Below are positions 1-6,907 of a stretch of DNA of 12,296 nt, piece after piece (the stretch's first letter is position 1; each line of letters opens with the position of its first letter). The notes below the pieces were generated by a model. It worked only from the letters and a program-made list of their open reading frames with translations, ran no database searches and was not told the DNA's origin. Source of the DNA: an uncultured Eubacteriales bacterium (GTDB lineage Bacteria; Bacillota; Clostridia; Monoglobales; Monoglobaceae); contig CATVQN010000009.1 in NCBI GenBank assembly GCA_958346135.1, positions 1 to 12,296 of the forward strand. The letters are read 5' to 3'. A program made the translations under genes and the position numbers.

Positions 1-197
1 ATATAACCAACACCGACAAAACAGCCGAGCTTTCGAATTTCTGCGGAAAGCTGACCCGAAAATCCGCATTACGGCTTGGAGAAATTATTCTAAAATATCA
101 AAAAATGATTGCGCAAAACGCAAATTATTCCGCCGCCGTTCTCTGTATGGCAACGGAATACTGGGAGGAAATCAATGGTAGAAATTATAGGAGTTAA
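1..197 (+). CDS. holB: DNA polymerase III delta' subunit, C-terminal fragment (partial)
   Basis: This is an open frame running in from the left edge (codons in phase with base 3) and ending at TAA 195-197, about 64 residues. It is rich in Leu, Ala, Lys and Glu and looks like the helical C-terminal domain of a clamp-loader subunit, with the stretch LRLGEIILKYQKMIAQNANY and then WEEINGR before the end. The clamp-loader delta' subunit helps load the sliding clamp at the replication fork. The main support is context: its last 23 bases overlap the start of ricT, and holB-ricT (yaaT) is a very common gene pair in Bacillota. No catalytic or AAA+ motif lies in the visible part, so the family call rests on synteny and composition. 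It could be another protein that precedes ricT, but that is less likely. Confidence 0.7.
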   Translation, partial: ITNTDKTAELSNFCGKLTRKSALRLGEIILKYQKMIAQNANYSAAVLCMATEYWEEINGRNYRS

Positions 198-1311
198 ATT
201 TAGCAATACGGGAAAGACCTATTACTTTGACCCCGCCGGACTTACTGCCGCAGCAGGTGAACATGTTCTGGTGGAGACCGCACGGGGCGTTGAAATGGGC
301 AAGGTTGTCATTGCCAATAAGATGGTTGCGGAAGAGGAGATTATTCCACCCCTGAAACCCATTATTCGTATCGCCACCCAAGCGGATTTTAAACAGGCTG
401 AGGAAAATAAAAGAAAAGAAAAAGAGGCCTTTACGCTTGCAGTGGAGAAAATTTCAGAGCATAAACTGGACATGAAGCTGGTGGATGCGGAATACACCTT
501 TGACCGGAGTAAAATCCTGTTTTATTTCACGGCAGACGGCCGCGTGGACTTTCGTGAGTTAGTAAAATCTCTGGCCGGTATTTTCCGTACTCGGATAGAG
601 CTGCGTCAGATCGGTGTTCGTGATGAAGCCAGACAGCTGGGCAGCTACGGAATCTGCGGTCGTTTTCTCTGCTGCAGCAGCTTTTTGAATGATTTTCATC
701 CCGTTTCCATTAAGATGGCAAAGGAACAGGGCCTTTCTTTAAATCCCACTAAGATTTCCGGCGTTTGCGGACGGCTCATGTGCTGTCTGCAATATGAACA
801 GAATGTCTATGACGATATGCTCCGGAAAATGCCCCGAAAGGGCGAAAAAGTCAGTACCCAAAACGGTGTCGGCGTCGTTACCGATACCGCAACCCTAAAG
901 GGACAGGTGCGGGTAAAGTTTACCGATGAAAACGGCGAAATTGAAAAATTTGAAACCTATAAACTGGGTGAGTTTCAGCCGCTCTCTAAAAAAGGAAAAT
1001 CAAATCATCCGGATGTCGATAAAAAAAGAGTATCCGAAGCGGAATCCAAATCCGAAACCGAAGTCGAGACCGAACCCCAAACAGAATGCCAACCTATTTC
1101 CGATACAACTGCTGCTGAGCCACAGAAAAATAAAGACGGAGAACACGGCGAAAGAAAGTCCCGCCGCCGACATCGACGCAGACCCGGCAAAAGGTCGGAG
1201 GACCGTGAAAATGCCAAAGCCGGCAAGGAAGGAACTCCAACCAAAACACAGGAGAAAAAAAATCAAAGTAATTCCGTGGGAGGCGGCTACAGCAATGGCT
1301 ATGAGCTATGA
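175..1311 (+). CDS. ricT: RicT/YaaT-type PSP1-domain protein (Fe-S regulator of RNA processing)
   Basis: A protein of 378 residues. The ATG at 175 is chosen because GGGAGGAA (163-170) sits four bases upstream; an upstream ATG at 109 has no ribosome site and would add 22 unrelated residues. Residues about 1-270 form the PSP1 region, including RIELRQIGVRDEARQLG (140-156). Two cysteine motifs follow: GICGRFLCC with Cys161, 166 and 167, and GVCGRLMCC with Cys198, 203 and 204. In Bacillus subtilis, RicT forms a complex with RicA and RicF that carries iron-sulfur clusters and acts with RNase Y in mRNA maturation, affecting competence, sporulation and biofilm formation. The duplicated GxCGRxxCC pattern fits cluster ligands. 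Residues about 271-378 are a polar, probably disordered tail with an Arg cluster (327-340). The gene overlaps holB by 23 bases, so the two are probably cotranscribed and coupled. The family call is firm; the cellular role is taken from homologues. Confidence 0.93.
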   Translation: MVEIIGVKFSNTGKTYYFDPAGLTAAAGEHVLVETARGVEMGKVVIANKMVAEEEIIPPLKPIIRIATQADFKQAEENKRKEKEAFTLAVEKISEHKLDMKLVDAEYTFDRSKILFYFTADGRVDFRELVKSLAGIFRTRIELRQIGVRDEARQLGSYGICGRFLCCSSFLNDFHPVSIKMAKEQGLSLNPTKISGVCGRLMCCLQYEQNVYDDMLRKMPRKGEKVSTQNGVGVVTDTATLKGQVRVKFTDENGEIEKFETYKLGEFQPLSKKGKSNHPDVDKKRVSEAESKSETEVETEPQTECQPISDTTAAEPQKNKDGEHGERKSRRRHRRRPGKRSEDRENAKAGKEGTPTKTQEKKNQSNSVGGGYSNGYEL

Positions 1312-1346
1312 AACAGCTTGTCAGAACTTATGTGTATAGATACCAA

Positions 1347-1387
1347 AAAACAAGGGATTTGCAGCAATTCTGCAAATCCCTTGTTTT
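1347..1387. terminator. Bidirectional rho-independent terminator between ricT and the AbrB-family gene
   Basis: A perfect 18-bp inverted repeat (1347-1364 with 1370-1387) and a 5-base loop, CAATT. The core is CAAGGGATTTGCAG, and the ends are A-rich on the left and T-rich on the right, so both RNA strands end in U-runs. It lies 36 bases after the ricT stop and 60 bases past the stop of the convergent AbrB gene, so it probably ends transcription from both sides. The 135-base gap 1312-1446 holds nothing else that I can support. Confidence 0.93.
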
Positions 1388-1446
1388 AGCTCCCTTTATT
1401 TGAAGCTGTCTCATTTGCCGAAATCTGTATTTTCCCTCAGCTCTCT

Positions 1447-1701
1447 TTACAGCTCCTCTGCCTTTTCGTAGATCGTTTCAGCACAATCCTTGCAGATTTT
1501 CTTACTGCTAAAATCGACTAAATTCTCAGCGTTGCCGCAGAAAATACAACAAGGCTGATACTTCTTCAAAATGATACTCTCGCCCTCTACATAAATTTCG
1601 ATGGGATCTTCATGTGCTATCTGCAGCGTCTTTCTCAGTTCCTTCGGCAATACCAATCTTCCTAATTCATCAATTTTTCTGACAATTCCTGTTGATTTCA
1701 T
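1447..1701 (-). CDS. abrB: AbrB/SpoVT-family transition-state regulator with zinc-ribbon-like tail
   Basis: A protein of 84 residues. Residues 1-48 are a classic AbrB swapped-hairpin DNA-binding domain (MKSTGIVRKIDELGRLVLPK, then ELRKTL and IEIYVEGESIILKKY). The C-terminal part has CCIFC (Cys51, 52, 55) and CKDC (Cys70, 73), which looks like a four-cysteine zinc ribbon and is common in clostridial members; the Bacillus AbrB C-domain is different. AbrB-type proteins form multimers and repress many transition-phase and sporulation genes during growth. The start at 1701 has GGAGG (1709-1713) seven bases upstream; a longer frame from 1719 would place the ribosome site inside the gene. It has its own consensus promoter and a palindromic leader, so autoregulation is plausible. 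It converges on ricT. The symbol is by family; SpoVT-like or another AbrB paralogue remains possible. Confidence 0.88.
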   Translation of the reverse strand: MKSTGIVRKIDELGRLVLPKELRKTLQIAHEDPIEIYVEGESIILKKYQPCCIFCGNAENLVDFSSKKICKDCAETIYEKAEEL

Positions 1702-1717
1702 AATATAACCTCCACAC

Positions 1718-1735
1718 AATTTTTCATGAAAAATT
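1718..1735. promoter_or_regulatory. 18-bp perfect palindrome in the leader of the AbrB-family gene (candidate operator)
   Basis: AATTTTTCATGAAAAATT reads the same on both strands. It lies between the -10 box and the ribosome site of the AbrB-family gene, four bases from the GGAGG. AbrB proteins prefer AT-rich, flexible DNA and Bacillus abrB represses itself, so an autoregulatory site is a reasonable inference. As RNA it could also fold into a weak A-U hairpin next to the ribosome site. Confidence 0.45.
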
Positions 1736-1758
1736 ATTTTCTTTCATCGTCTGCCATG

Positions 1759-1787
1759 ATTATACATGATTTCCCATTTTTTGTCAA
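1759..1787 (-). promoter_or_regulatory. Consensus sigma-A promoter for the AbrB-family gene
   Basis: On the - strand, TTGACA (1782-1787) and TATAAT (1759-1764) are separated by exactly 17 bases. All 12 core positions match the consensus. Transcription should start near 1752, giving a leader of about 50 bases. The region 1788-1837, between this promoter and the end of the germination gene, is very AT-rich and has no strong terminator. Confidence 0.92.
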
Positions 1788-1837
1788 CCCAAAAATTGAA
1801 AATTTTTTAACATTTAATAAAGAAAGCCTATTTTTAT

Positions 1838-3829
1838 TTAAATTAGCTTAATATGTGTCTGACTAAAAATTGAAAATACGGGAAGATTCTGCCGCCAGCT
1901 AAGTGTTTCCCACTCCTGCCCCGACAGAGTTTGCGCACGGATGCGGCTGCCAATTCCTAAAACATCTGCACAGTCACGAAGGGTATCCTGTAGAAATTCA
2001 GTCATCTGCTCTTCCAAATCCGCCGCAAGCCTGGGACTGTCGCTTACCCTGCCGTAAATCAGACGAGCTTTTAAATTTGTTTTAACCAAGATTCTTGGGG
2101 GGGATGCCGTCCAATCTACCTGAATCTCCGGTCTGCGGATGCCGGTAACCAAAAACGAAGAATCCCCGGCACGGACGGCAATCTCATGAGCCTGTCCCGC
2201 AAGGAGCTTATAAAGCATAGCCTGTTTTCCGTCCATTATCTCAACCAGTGTACCGTTTTGAAAAATTCCCATTCCTGACAATTTTTCCTCATCTGCAACG
2301 GGAAGAACGGGGTCCCATGCGTCATCTGTACCTCTTGCTACAAACTCCCGCAGCTCGGTTACCGGCGCATAGGGACTGTTACGATTTTGAAAAAGCAGTT
2401 CATAATACCGTGCGGTACTTTCCTCTAAGGTGGGCTTGACCCGGTTTAAAAACTCCCGCGCCGATTCCGCCAAGCACACATTGGCACTGGGGCGTATTTG
2501 CTGCTGCTGAAACAACAGCGAGGCCTGCTCTAAAATTCCGTCCCTTGCGGCTTCTTCGGAAAAGACAATTACTTTAATATGGGACAGCTCCGGTTCCTTG
2601 CTAAGATAGCTTTTCAGCTTATTCAGCGCAAGGTAAAAATCATCGGCCTCTACACTGATATTATTTACAGTCTTATTCTCCTGCTCCTTTTCTGGCTCTT
2701 CCCCCTGGGTTTGCTCCTCCTTTTTTTCGTTCTCGTCCATACTGCTCCCCAGCTCCAAGGGATTGGACAGCTGAAAGGTATAACAATACCTTGCTTGTTC
2801 TCCCTTATCCACGCCAAGGGCAATGGTATAGGCTTCCTCCTCTACCTCACGGCCGTCATAGCATCCGGTAAGACTCAGACAGAGGAACAGACAGAGCGCA
2901 CCCACCCCGAGATGGGTTTTGGAAAACTTCGGTCTTTTCTCGCCAATAGCCAAGACCAGCAGATGCAGCGCCATGGAAAGATAGAGAAATCCGGAAAGCA
3001 AAAAGGCTATCAGATAAACCGCATCCATCCTAGACCAGAACTTTCCGAAATATGCCGACTTGGTCAGAGGATAGATGGGAATCGCCGAAACAAACTCCAT
3101 TGACGCAGGCTGTGACATGGCAGCAGCCAAAACCAATGCCACGTTACAGGCCACCGCCAATGCGGCGCCGGTCATGACTGCACGTTCCGGATTGAAATTC
3201 GGGCGGCTGCGGGGAATCAATTGAAATATCAAAATACTGTCGGTATAGAGAAACAAGGTGGACAGCCCCATACCAAAAACGGAATCAGCGCCGTTTCCCA
3301 GCAGCGGCGCCAGATAGAGCGGTTCTGCGTATTTGAGTCCCAACAGCGCAATCGCAGCCGCCCCAAGACCAATCCATATCACCGTCAGAGAGTGCATCCG
3401 ATAGACTGCTTTGCCGCCGCAAAAGGCGGTGACTGCTGCACCAGCCAGAAAAAAGGCCATCAAAAACCAATTAGGTGATCGGGTATAGGCAATGTTATGA
3501 AGAACGACCGTAAATTCGCGCAGGGCATAAGCCGCTGACAGCAGCCAGTAAACTGCAAGCAGTATGCGAAGCAGACGCCCAGTCACTTTACCCAAAACTG
3601 TATCCGGCCGGGAAAGGCCGGCCCGGACAGAATACCTTTTTAAAATCCGAAGCACCAGATAAAGTCCTATCAAAAATAAGATACCGGTATACAGTGCCGT
3701 CAAATAGGATGCAGAGCCGCTAATCTCGCTAAATCTTCTTGGATAGGTGGTAAAAATTTTATATAAACAGGAATTGAAAACAATACAGCCAAGCTCCCAT
3801 TTACCTAAATACCGCTTTTTTTGTGTCAT
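1838..3829 (-). CDS. Fused GerAB-type permease and GerAC-type lipoprotein (spore germinant receptor B+C subunits)
   Basis: A single ORF of 663 residues. Residues about 1-300 are a multi-helix membrane region of the GerAB/amino-acid permease type (hydrophobic stretches near 43-63, 86-110, 120-138, 147-168, 183-205, 216-240 and 268-296). Residues 301-323 then read as a lipoprotein signal peptide: the basic segment KRPKFSK, a hydrophobic core, and the lipobox LTGC at Cys323. Residues 324-663 are a Ger(x)C domain, opening with CYDGREVEEEAYTIALGVDKG and carrying an acidic Glu/Gln/Lys stretch near 366-387. GerAB and GerAC are normally separate proteins of about 360-400 residues that join GerAA to sense germinants at the spore inner membrane. 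The ATG at 3829 overlaps the gerAA stop as ATGA, with AAGGAGG ten bases upstream. No ATG follows residue 286 before the lipobox, so a separate gerAC start is not evident. The frame is intact, and the domain calls are firm. Confidence 0.9.
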   Translation of the reverse strand: MTQKKRYLGKWELGCIVFNSCLYKIFTTYPRRFSEISGSASYLTALYTGILFLIGLYLVLRILKRYSVRAGLSRPDTVLGKVTGRLLRILLAVYWLLSAAYALREFTVVLHNIAYTRSPNWFLMAFFLAGAAVTAFCGGKAVYRMHSLTVIWIGLGAAAIALLGLKYAEPLYLAPLLGNGADSVFGMGLSTLFLYTDSILIFQLIPRSRPNFNPERAVMTGAALAVACNVALVLAAAMSQPASMEFVSAIPIYPLTKSAYFGKFWSRMDAVYLIAFLLSGFLYLSMALHLLVLAIGEKRPKFSKTHLGVGALCLFLCLSLTGCYDGREVEEEAYTIALGVDKGEQARYCYTFQLSNPLELGSSMDENEKKEEQTQGEEPEKEQENKTVNNISVEADDFYLALNKLKSYLSKEPELSHIKVIVFSEEAARDGILEQASLLFQQQQIRPSANVCLAESAREFLNRVKPTLEESTARYYELLFQNRNSPYAPVTELREFVARGTDDAWDPVLPVADEEKLSGMGIFQNGTLVEIMDGKQAMLYKLLAGQAHEIAVRAGDSSFLVTGIRRPEIQVDWTASPPRILVKTNLKARLIYGRVSDSPRLAADLEEQMTEFLQDTLRDCADVLGIGSRIRAQTLSGQEWETLSWRQNLPVFSIFSQTHIKLI

Positions 3830-5361
3830 CCGTTCTTTTCCTCCTTATTGACCGCCTCCGTCCACTTACGGCTGATGTGGGGCTGTTTGACCGGGTCCTG
3901 GGTGCGCAAATTACGGGGACGGCGTTCTTTCTTCCAGATTGGCTTAATCAGCAGTGTGCCCAGGATGGAATCACCGTTTTTCGGCGCCAGCGGTGACAAA
4001 AACGGTACGCCGTAGGTCTCCGATGCCGCAAGGATGCTGCCGCTGATAAACAGGCCGCAGACAATTCCCAAAAGTCCCGCTGCTGCACCAAGAATGATAT
4101 AGATAAACTGCATCAGCGCCAGCGATCTGGAAAGGCTGACGGACGGCGTTGCAAAAGCGCCGAGACCGGCAATGGACACGATGATAATTAAGAGCGGACT
4201 GACAATATTCGCCTCCACGGCGGCCTGACCCAAAATCAGACCGCCGATAATTCCCAGGGTAGATCCGACCGGACTGGGAACCCGAACAGAGGCCTCTTTA
4301 ATCAACTCAAAGGCCAGCACCATCAAAATCAATTCTGCAACCAAAGGAAAGGGAACCGGTTCCCGACTGGCCTCAACAGCAAGGAGAAGATCGGTGGGAA
4401 GCATTTCGTGATGATAGAGCAAAACCGCCACAAAAAGTCCCGGCAAAAACAACGCCAGCAAAATTCCCATCAGCCGGACCAGACGCATAAAGTTGGCCTC
4501 CGACACCCGGACATAGTTGTCTTCGGACGCCTCAATCAAATCCGTTGCGGTAGTGGGCAATACAAGCGCAAAGGGACTTCCCTGGACAATCACCACCACC
4601 TTTCCCTCAGCCAGCATGGCGGCCGCACGGTCAGGACGCTCGGTCTTTAAAGTGTGCGTCATGGGATAAAAGGTCTTTTCCTCCATTAGCATCTCAATAT
4701 CTCCCGTAGAAAAAATATAGGAGACATCAATATTCTCTAAACGGCGACGCACCTCATCCACCAGTTTTCGGTTGGTAACACCATCAATGTACAAGAGTCC
4801 GCAGGGCGTTTGACTTTCACTGCCCACCTCGATCTTTTCAGCAACCAAATCCGGCGTCTTTAAAATTTTTCGGATCAGTGCCAGATTGGTCATGATAACC
4901 TCATTAAAGGCCTCCTGCGGGCCGGACAGACTGGCCTCCTGAACAGGCGATCCCACGCTTCGGCCATCCCAATCCTTCACATCTGCAGCAAAGGCACAAG
5001 CACATCCGTCCACAAAAATCAAACAGTTTCCAAAAGCAGTGTCCGATACTGCCGTTTCAAAATCCCGATCAATGGTCAAGGGACCAAAAGGAGTCATTTT
5101 TTCATAGATGGTCTCCTCTCGGGGGGCTGAAACCGGCTCCGGAACTCCGCTTTGCAACAGACTGCGCATGATGTCACGGTTGATGAAGGTTTTATCGGTC
5201 ATTCCGTCATAGAAAATCAGAAAACCATCTACATACCCATCTTGAAACCGAATCTTAAAATCACGAATCATAAAGTCAAAGTTCCGGTCGGCACGGAAAC
5301 GCTTTTCGATATAACGCCGGCTTGCCTGTAGATCCGACGTAATCTTAGTTTTTTCCGCCAT
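3826..5361 (-). CDS. gerAA: GerAA-type spore germination protein (germinant receptor A subunit)
   Basis: A protein of 511 residues, within the normal size range for the GerA family. The N-terminal half is soluble, and the region around GLLYIDGVTNRKLVDEVRRR is typical of the cytoplasmic domain. The C-terminal half is a membrane domain beginning near FMRLVRLMGILLALFLPGLF and including the conserved PFPLVAELILMVLAFELIKE, then SPVGSTLGIIGGLILGQAAV. After the membrane domain the tail is basic (KPIWKKERRPRNLR). GerA proteins act with B and C subunits to start spore germination. The start at 5361 is preferred over 5370 because GAGGGG (5371-5376) lies nine bases before 5361 and directly abuts 5370. 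Its stop overlaps the start of the fused B-C gene by four bases, so translation is coupled. Such genes are usually under sigma-G, but I could not identify a convincing sigma-G promoter. Confidence 0.94.
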   Translation of the reverse strand: MAEKTKITSDLQASRRYIEKRFRADRNFDFMIRDFKIRFQDGYVDGFLIFYDGMTDKTFINRDIMRSLLQSGVPEPVSAPREETIYEKMTPFGPLTIDRDFETAVSDTAFGNCLIFVDGCACAFAADVKDWDGRSVGSPVQEASLSGPQEAFNEVIMTNLALIRKILKTPDLVAEKIEVGSESQTPCGLLYIDGVTNRKLVDEVRRRLENIDVSYIFSTGDIEMLMEEKTFYPMTHTLKTERPDRAAAMLAEGKVVVIVQGSPFALVLPTTATDLIEASEDNYVRVSEANFMRLVRLMGILLALFLPGLFVAVLLYHHEMLPTDLLLAVEASREPVPFPLVAELILMVLAFELIKEASVRVPSPVGSTLGIIGGLILGQAAVEANIVSPLLIIIVSIAGLGAFATPSVSLSRSLALMQFIYIILGAAAGLLGIVCGLFISGSILAASETYGVPFLSPLAPKNGDSILGTLLIKPIWKKERRPRNLRTQDPVKQPHISRKWTEAVNKEEKNG

Positions 5362-5492
5362 CGAAGTCATCCCCTCTATTACAATTTCTCATGGTTATGA
5401 TTCCCAATTCCGCCAAAACTATACTCCATCAGGGGATATTGCCGCAACCCGCTTTCTCGTTCTTCTTATCAAAAACAAGCCTCCAAAAGATC

Positions 5493-5531
5493 AAAAAAGC
5501 CGGCTCTGCCAAAGGCAAAGTCAGCTTTTTT
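5493..5531. terminator. Terminator between rarA and gerAA
   Basis: Arms 5493-5510 and 5514-5531 form a long stem with two mismatches and one G-T pair and an AAA loop. Six A's lead it and six T's follow, so it can work both ways. On the - strand it lies about 95 bases past the rarA stop and should end the glyA-rarA transcript before gerAA. The remainder of the 265-base gap 5362-5626 holds the gerAA ribosome site and presumably its promoter. Confidence 0.82.
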
Positions 5532-5626
5532 ATAAATTTCCCATCCGGCCACAGCGGACAAAATATCCGTTTCTCACTGTCATTTTAACCGCACAAATCG
5601 AGATAAGCGGCAGATAACCTCTTGAA

Positions 5627-6907
5627 CTACTCTGATTTCTTTTTCATTTTCTCCCAGTATTCCTTTGCGGCCTGCTCCATCTTATTTTCGCCTGGCCGGT
5701 AGTATACCTTATCCTTAATCTTATCCGGCAGATATTGCTGCTTGACGTAGTGATCCGGATAATCGTGGGGGTACAGATAATTCTGTCCCCGCTCCACCTG
5801 ACCCTCGCCGTCATAGTGCTTGTTTTGAAGCCGGCGGGGTATGGTTCCCGTGTCCATATGTTCTATATCATAGAGTGCGGCGTTAATGGCCATATAAGAG
5901 GCATTAGACTTGGGTGCGGTTGCCAGCAGAATCACCGCCTGAGCAAGGGGGATTCTCGCCTCCGGAAACCCCAGCATCAGTGCACTGTCCACGCAGGACT
6001 TGACCACCGTAATAGCAGTGGGATGCGCAAGCCCTACATCCTCGCAGGCAATCACCATCAGCCGCCGGCAGATGGACTGAATGTCATCTGCCGCAATCAG
6101 CCGTGCCAAATAGTGAATCGCCGCATCCGGGTCGCTGCCTCGAATGGATTTTTGAAAGGCGCTTAAAATATCGTAGTGGCTGTCACCCTTTTGGTCATAC
6201 TGAAAGGCCTTTTTCTGTGTACACTGCTCCGCCGTTTCCATGGTCAAACGTATGGTATCGTCCGGCTCCGGCGGGGTGTAGTTCGCCGCAAGCTCCAGCG
6301 CATTTAACGCTTTGCGAACATCGCCGCCGGATTTCTCCGCAAGATGCCGCAGTACCCCCTCCTCTGCCATCAGCCGGTTATGGGGAAAGTCCTCCTGTGA
6401 TAGAATCTCCAGGGCACGCCCGAGCGCCTGCTCGATATCTTCTGTCGTCAATGCCTTGAACTCAAAAACCGTACTGCGGCTCAAAATGGCATTATACACA
6501 TAAAAATACGGATTTTCGGTCGTGCTGGCAATCAGGGTAATCCGGCCGTTTTCGGTATACTCCAGCAGGGACTGCTGTTGTTTCTTATTAAAGTTTTGAA
6601 TCTCATCCAAATATAGCAGTACACCCTCCTGCCCCAAAAGTCCCTCGCTCTCTTTGACAATGGCTTTTACATCCGCCACCGAGGCGTTGGTTGCGTTGAG
6701 CCGGTAAAGGGTCTTGTGGCTGGTCTTGGCCGCAATATTGGCAACTGTAGTCTTTCCTGTTCCGGAAAGACCATAAAAAATCATGTTGGGAATCTTCCCG
6801 CTTTCAATAATATTTCGCAGAATCCGGCCTTTGCCCAATATATGCTGCTGACCCACAACCTCATCCAAGGTTGTGGGTCTGATTCTGTCCGCAAGCGGTT
6901 TATTCAT
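5627..6907 (-). CDS. rarA: Replication-associated recombination protein A (RarA/MgsA AAA+ ATPase)
   Basis: A protein of 426 residues, close to the family length. The N-terminus MNKPLADRIRPTTLDEVVGQ is the classic RarA opening. Walker A is GLSGTGKT (46-53; usually GPPGTGKT), Walker B is LLYLDE (97-102), the sensor region is STTENPYF (128-135), and a candidate arginine finger is SR (143-144). The C-terminal part contains IHYLARLIAADD and CEDVGLA, then YLYPHDYPDHYVKQQYLP, all typical of the MgsA C-terminal domains. RarA is related to clamp-loader ATPases and helps rescue stalled replication forks. The ATG at 6907 is chosen because the conserved N-terminus begins there; longer frames add residues encoded within glyA. 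It overlaps the glyA end by eight bases and has no recognisable Shine-Dalgarno, so translation probably depends on ribosomes finishing glyA. Confidence 0.95.
   Translation of the reverse strand: MNKPLADRIRPTTLDEVVGQQHILGKGRILRNIIESGKIPNMIFYGLSGTGKTTVANIAAKTSHKTLYRLNATNASVADVKAIVKESEGLLGQEGVLLYLDEIQNFNKKQQQSLLEYTENGRITLIASTTENPYFYVYNAILSRSTVFEFKALTTEDIEQALGRALEILSQEDFPHNRLMAEEGVLRHLAEKSGGDVRKALNALELAANYTPPEPDDTIRLTMETAEQCTQKKAFQYDQKGDSHYDILSAFQKSIRGSDPDAAIHYLARLIAADDIQSICRRLMVIACEDVGLAHPTAITVVKSCVDSALMLGFPEARIPLAQAVILLATAPKSNASYMAINAALYDIEHMDTGTIPRRLQNKHYDGEGQVERGQNYLYPHDYPDHYVKQQYLPDKIKDKVYYRPGENKMEQAAKEYWEKMKKKSE
6851..6878. repeat. Inverted repeat inside the 5' coding region of rarA
   Basis: ACCCACAACC (6851-6860) and its exact complement GGTTGTGGGT (6869-6878) enclose eight bases, and the outermost loop bases can also pair, giving an 11-bp stem. 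It starts 29 bases after the first base of rarA. It codes for the conserved residues PTTLDEVVG, so protein constraint may explain part of it. Confidence 0.6.

Noticed and set aside
926..1339. A 137-codon + strand frame within and past the end of ricT.
   Set aside because: It is an out-of-frame reading of the low-complexity, Lys/Arg/Glu-rich ricT tail, has no ribosome site and no family-like motif.
1308..1418. A short frame starting at an ATGA overlap with the ricT stop.
   Set aside because: It reads straight through the 18-bp terminator hairpin and has no ribosome site of its own or recognisable product.
1791..1877. A 13-base direct repeat AAAAATTGAAAAT at 1791-1803 and 1865-1877.
   Set aside because: It is simple AT-rich sequence, one copy is inside coding sequence, and nothing else supports a mobile or regulatory role.
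5393..5447. Possible promoters for gerAA: a sigma-G-like -10 CATAACC (5393-5399) and a sigma-A-like TTGCGG-18-TATAGT (5418-5447), both on the - strand.
   Set aside because: The first lacks a fitting -35 box at the right distance and the second has a poor -35 box; neither is good enough to call.
5391..5588. A 65-codon + strand frame in the gap between gerAA and rarA.
   Set aside because: It contains the whole terminator hairpin, has no ribosome site and looks like translated non-coding DNA.
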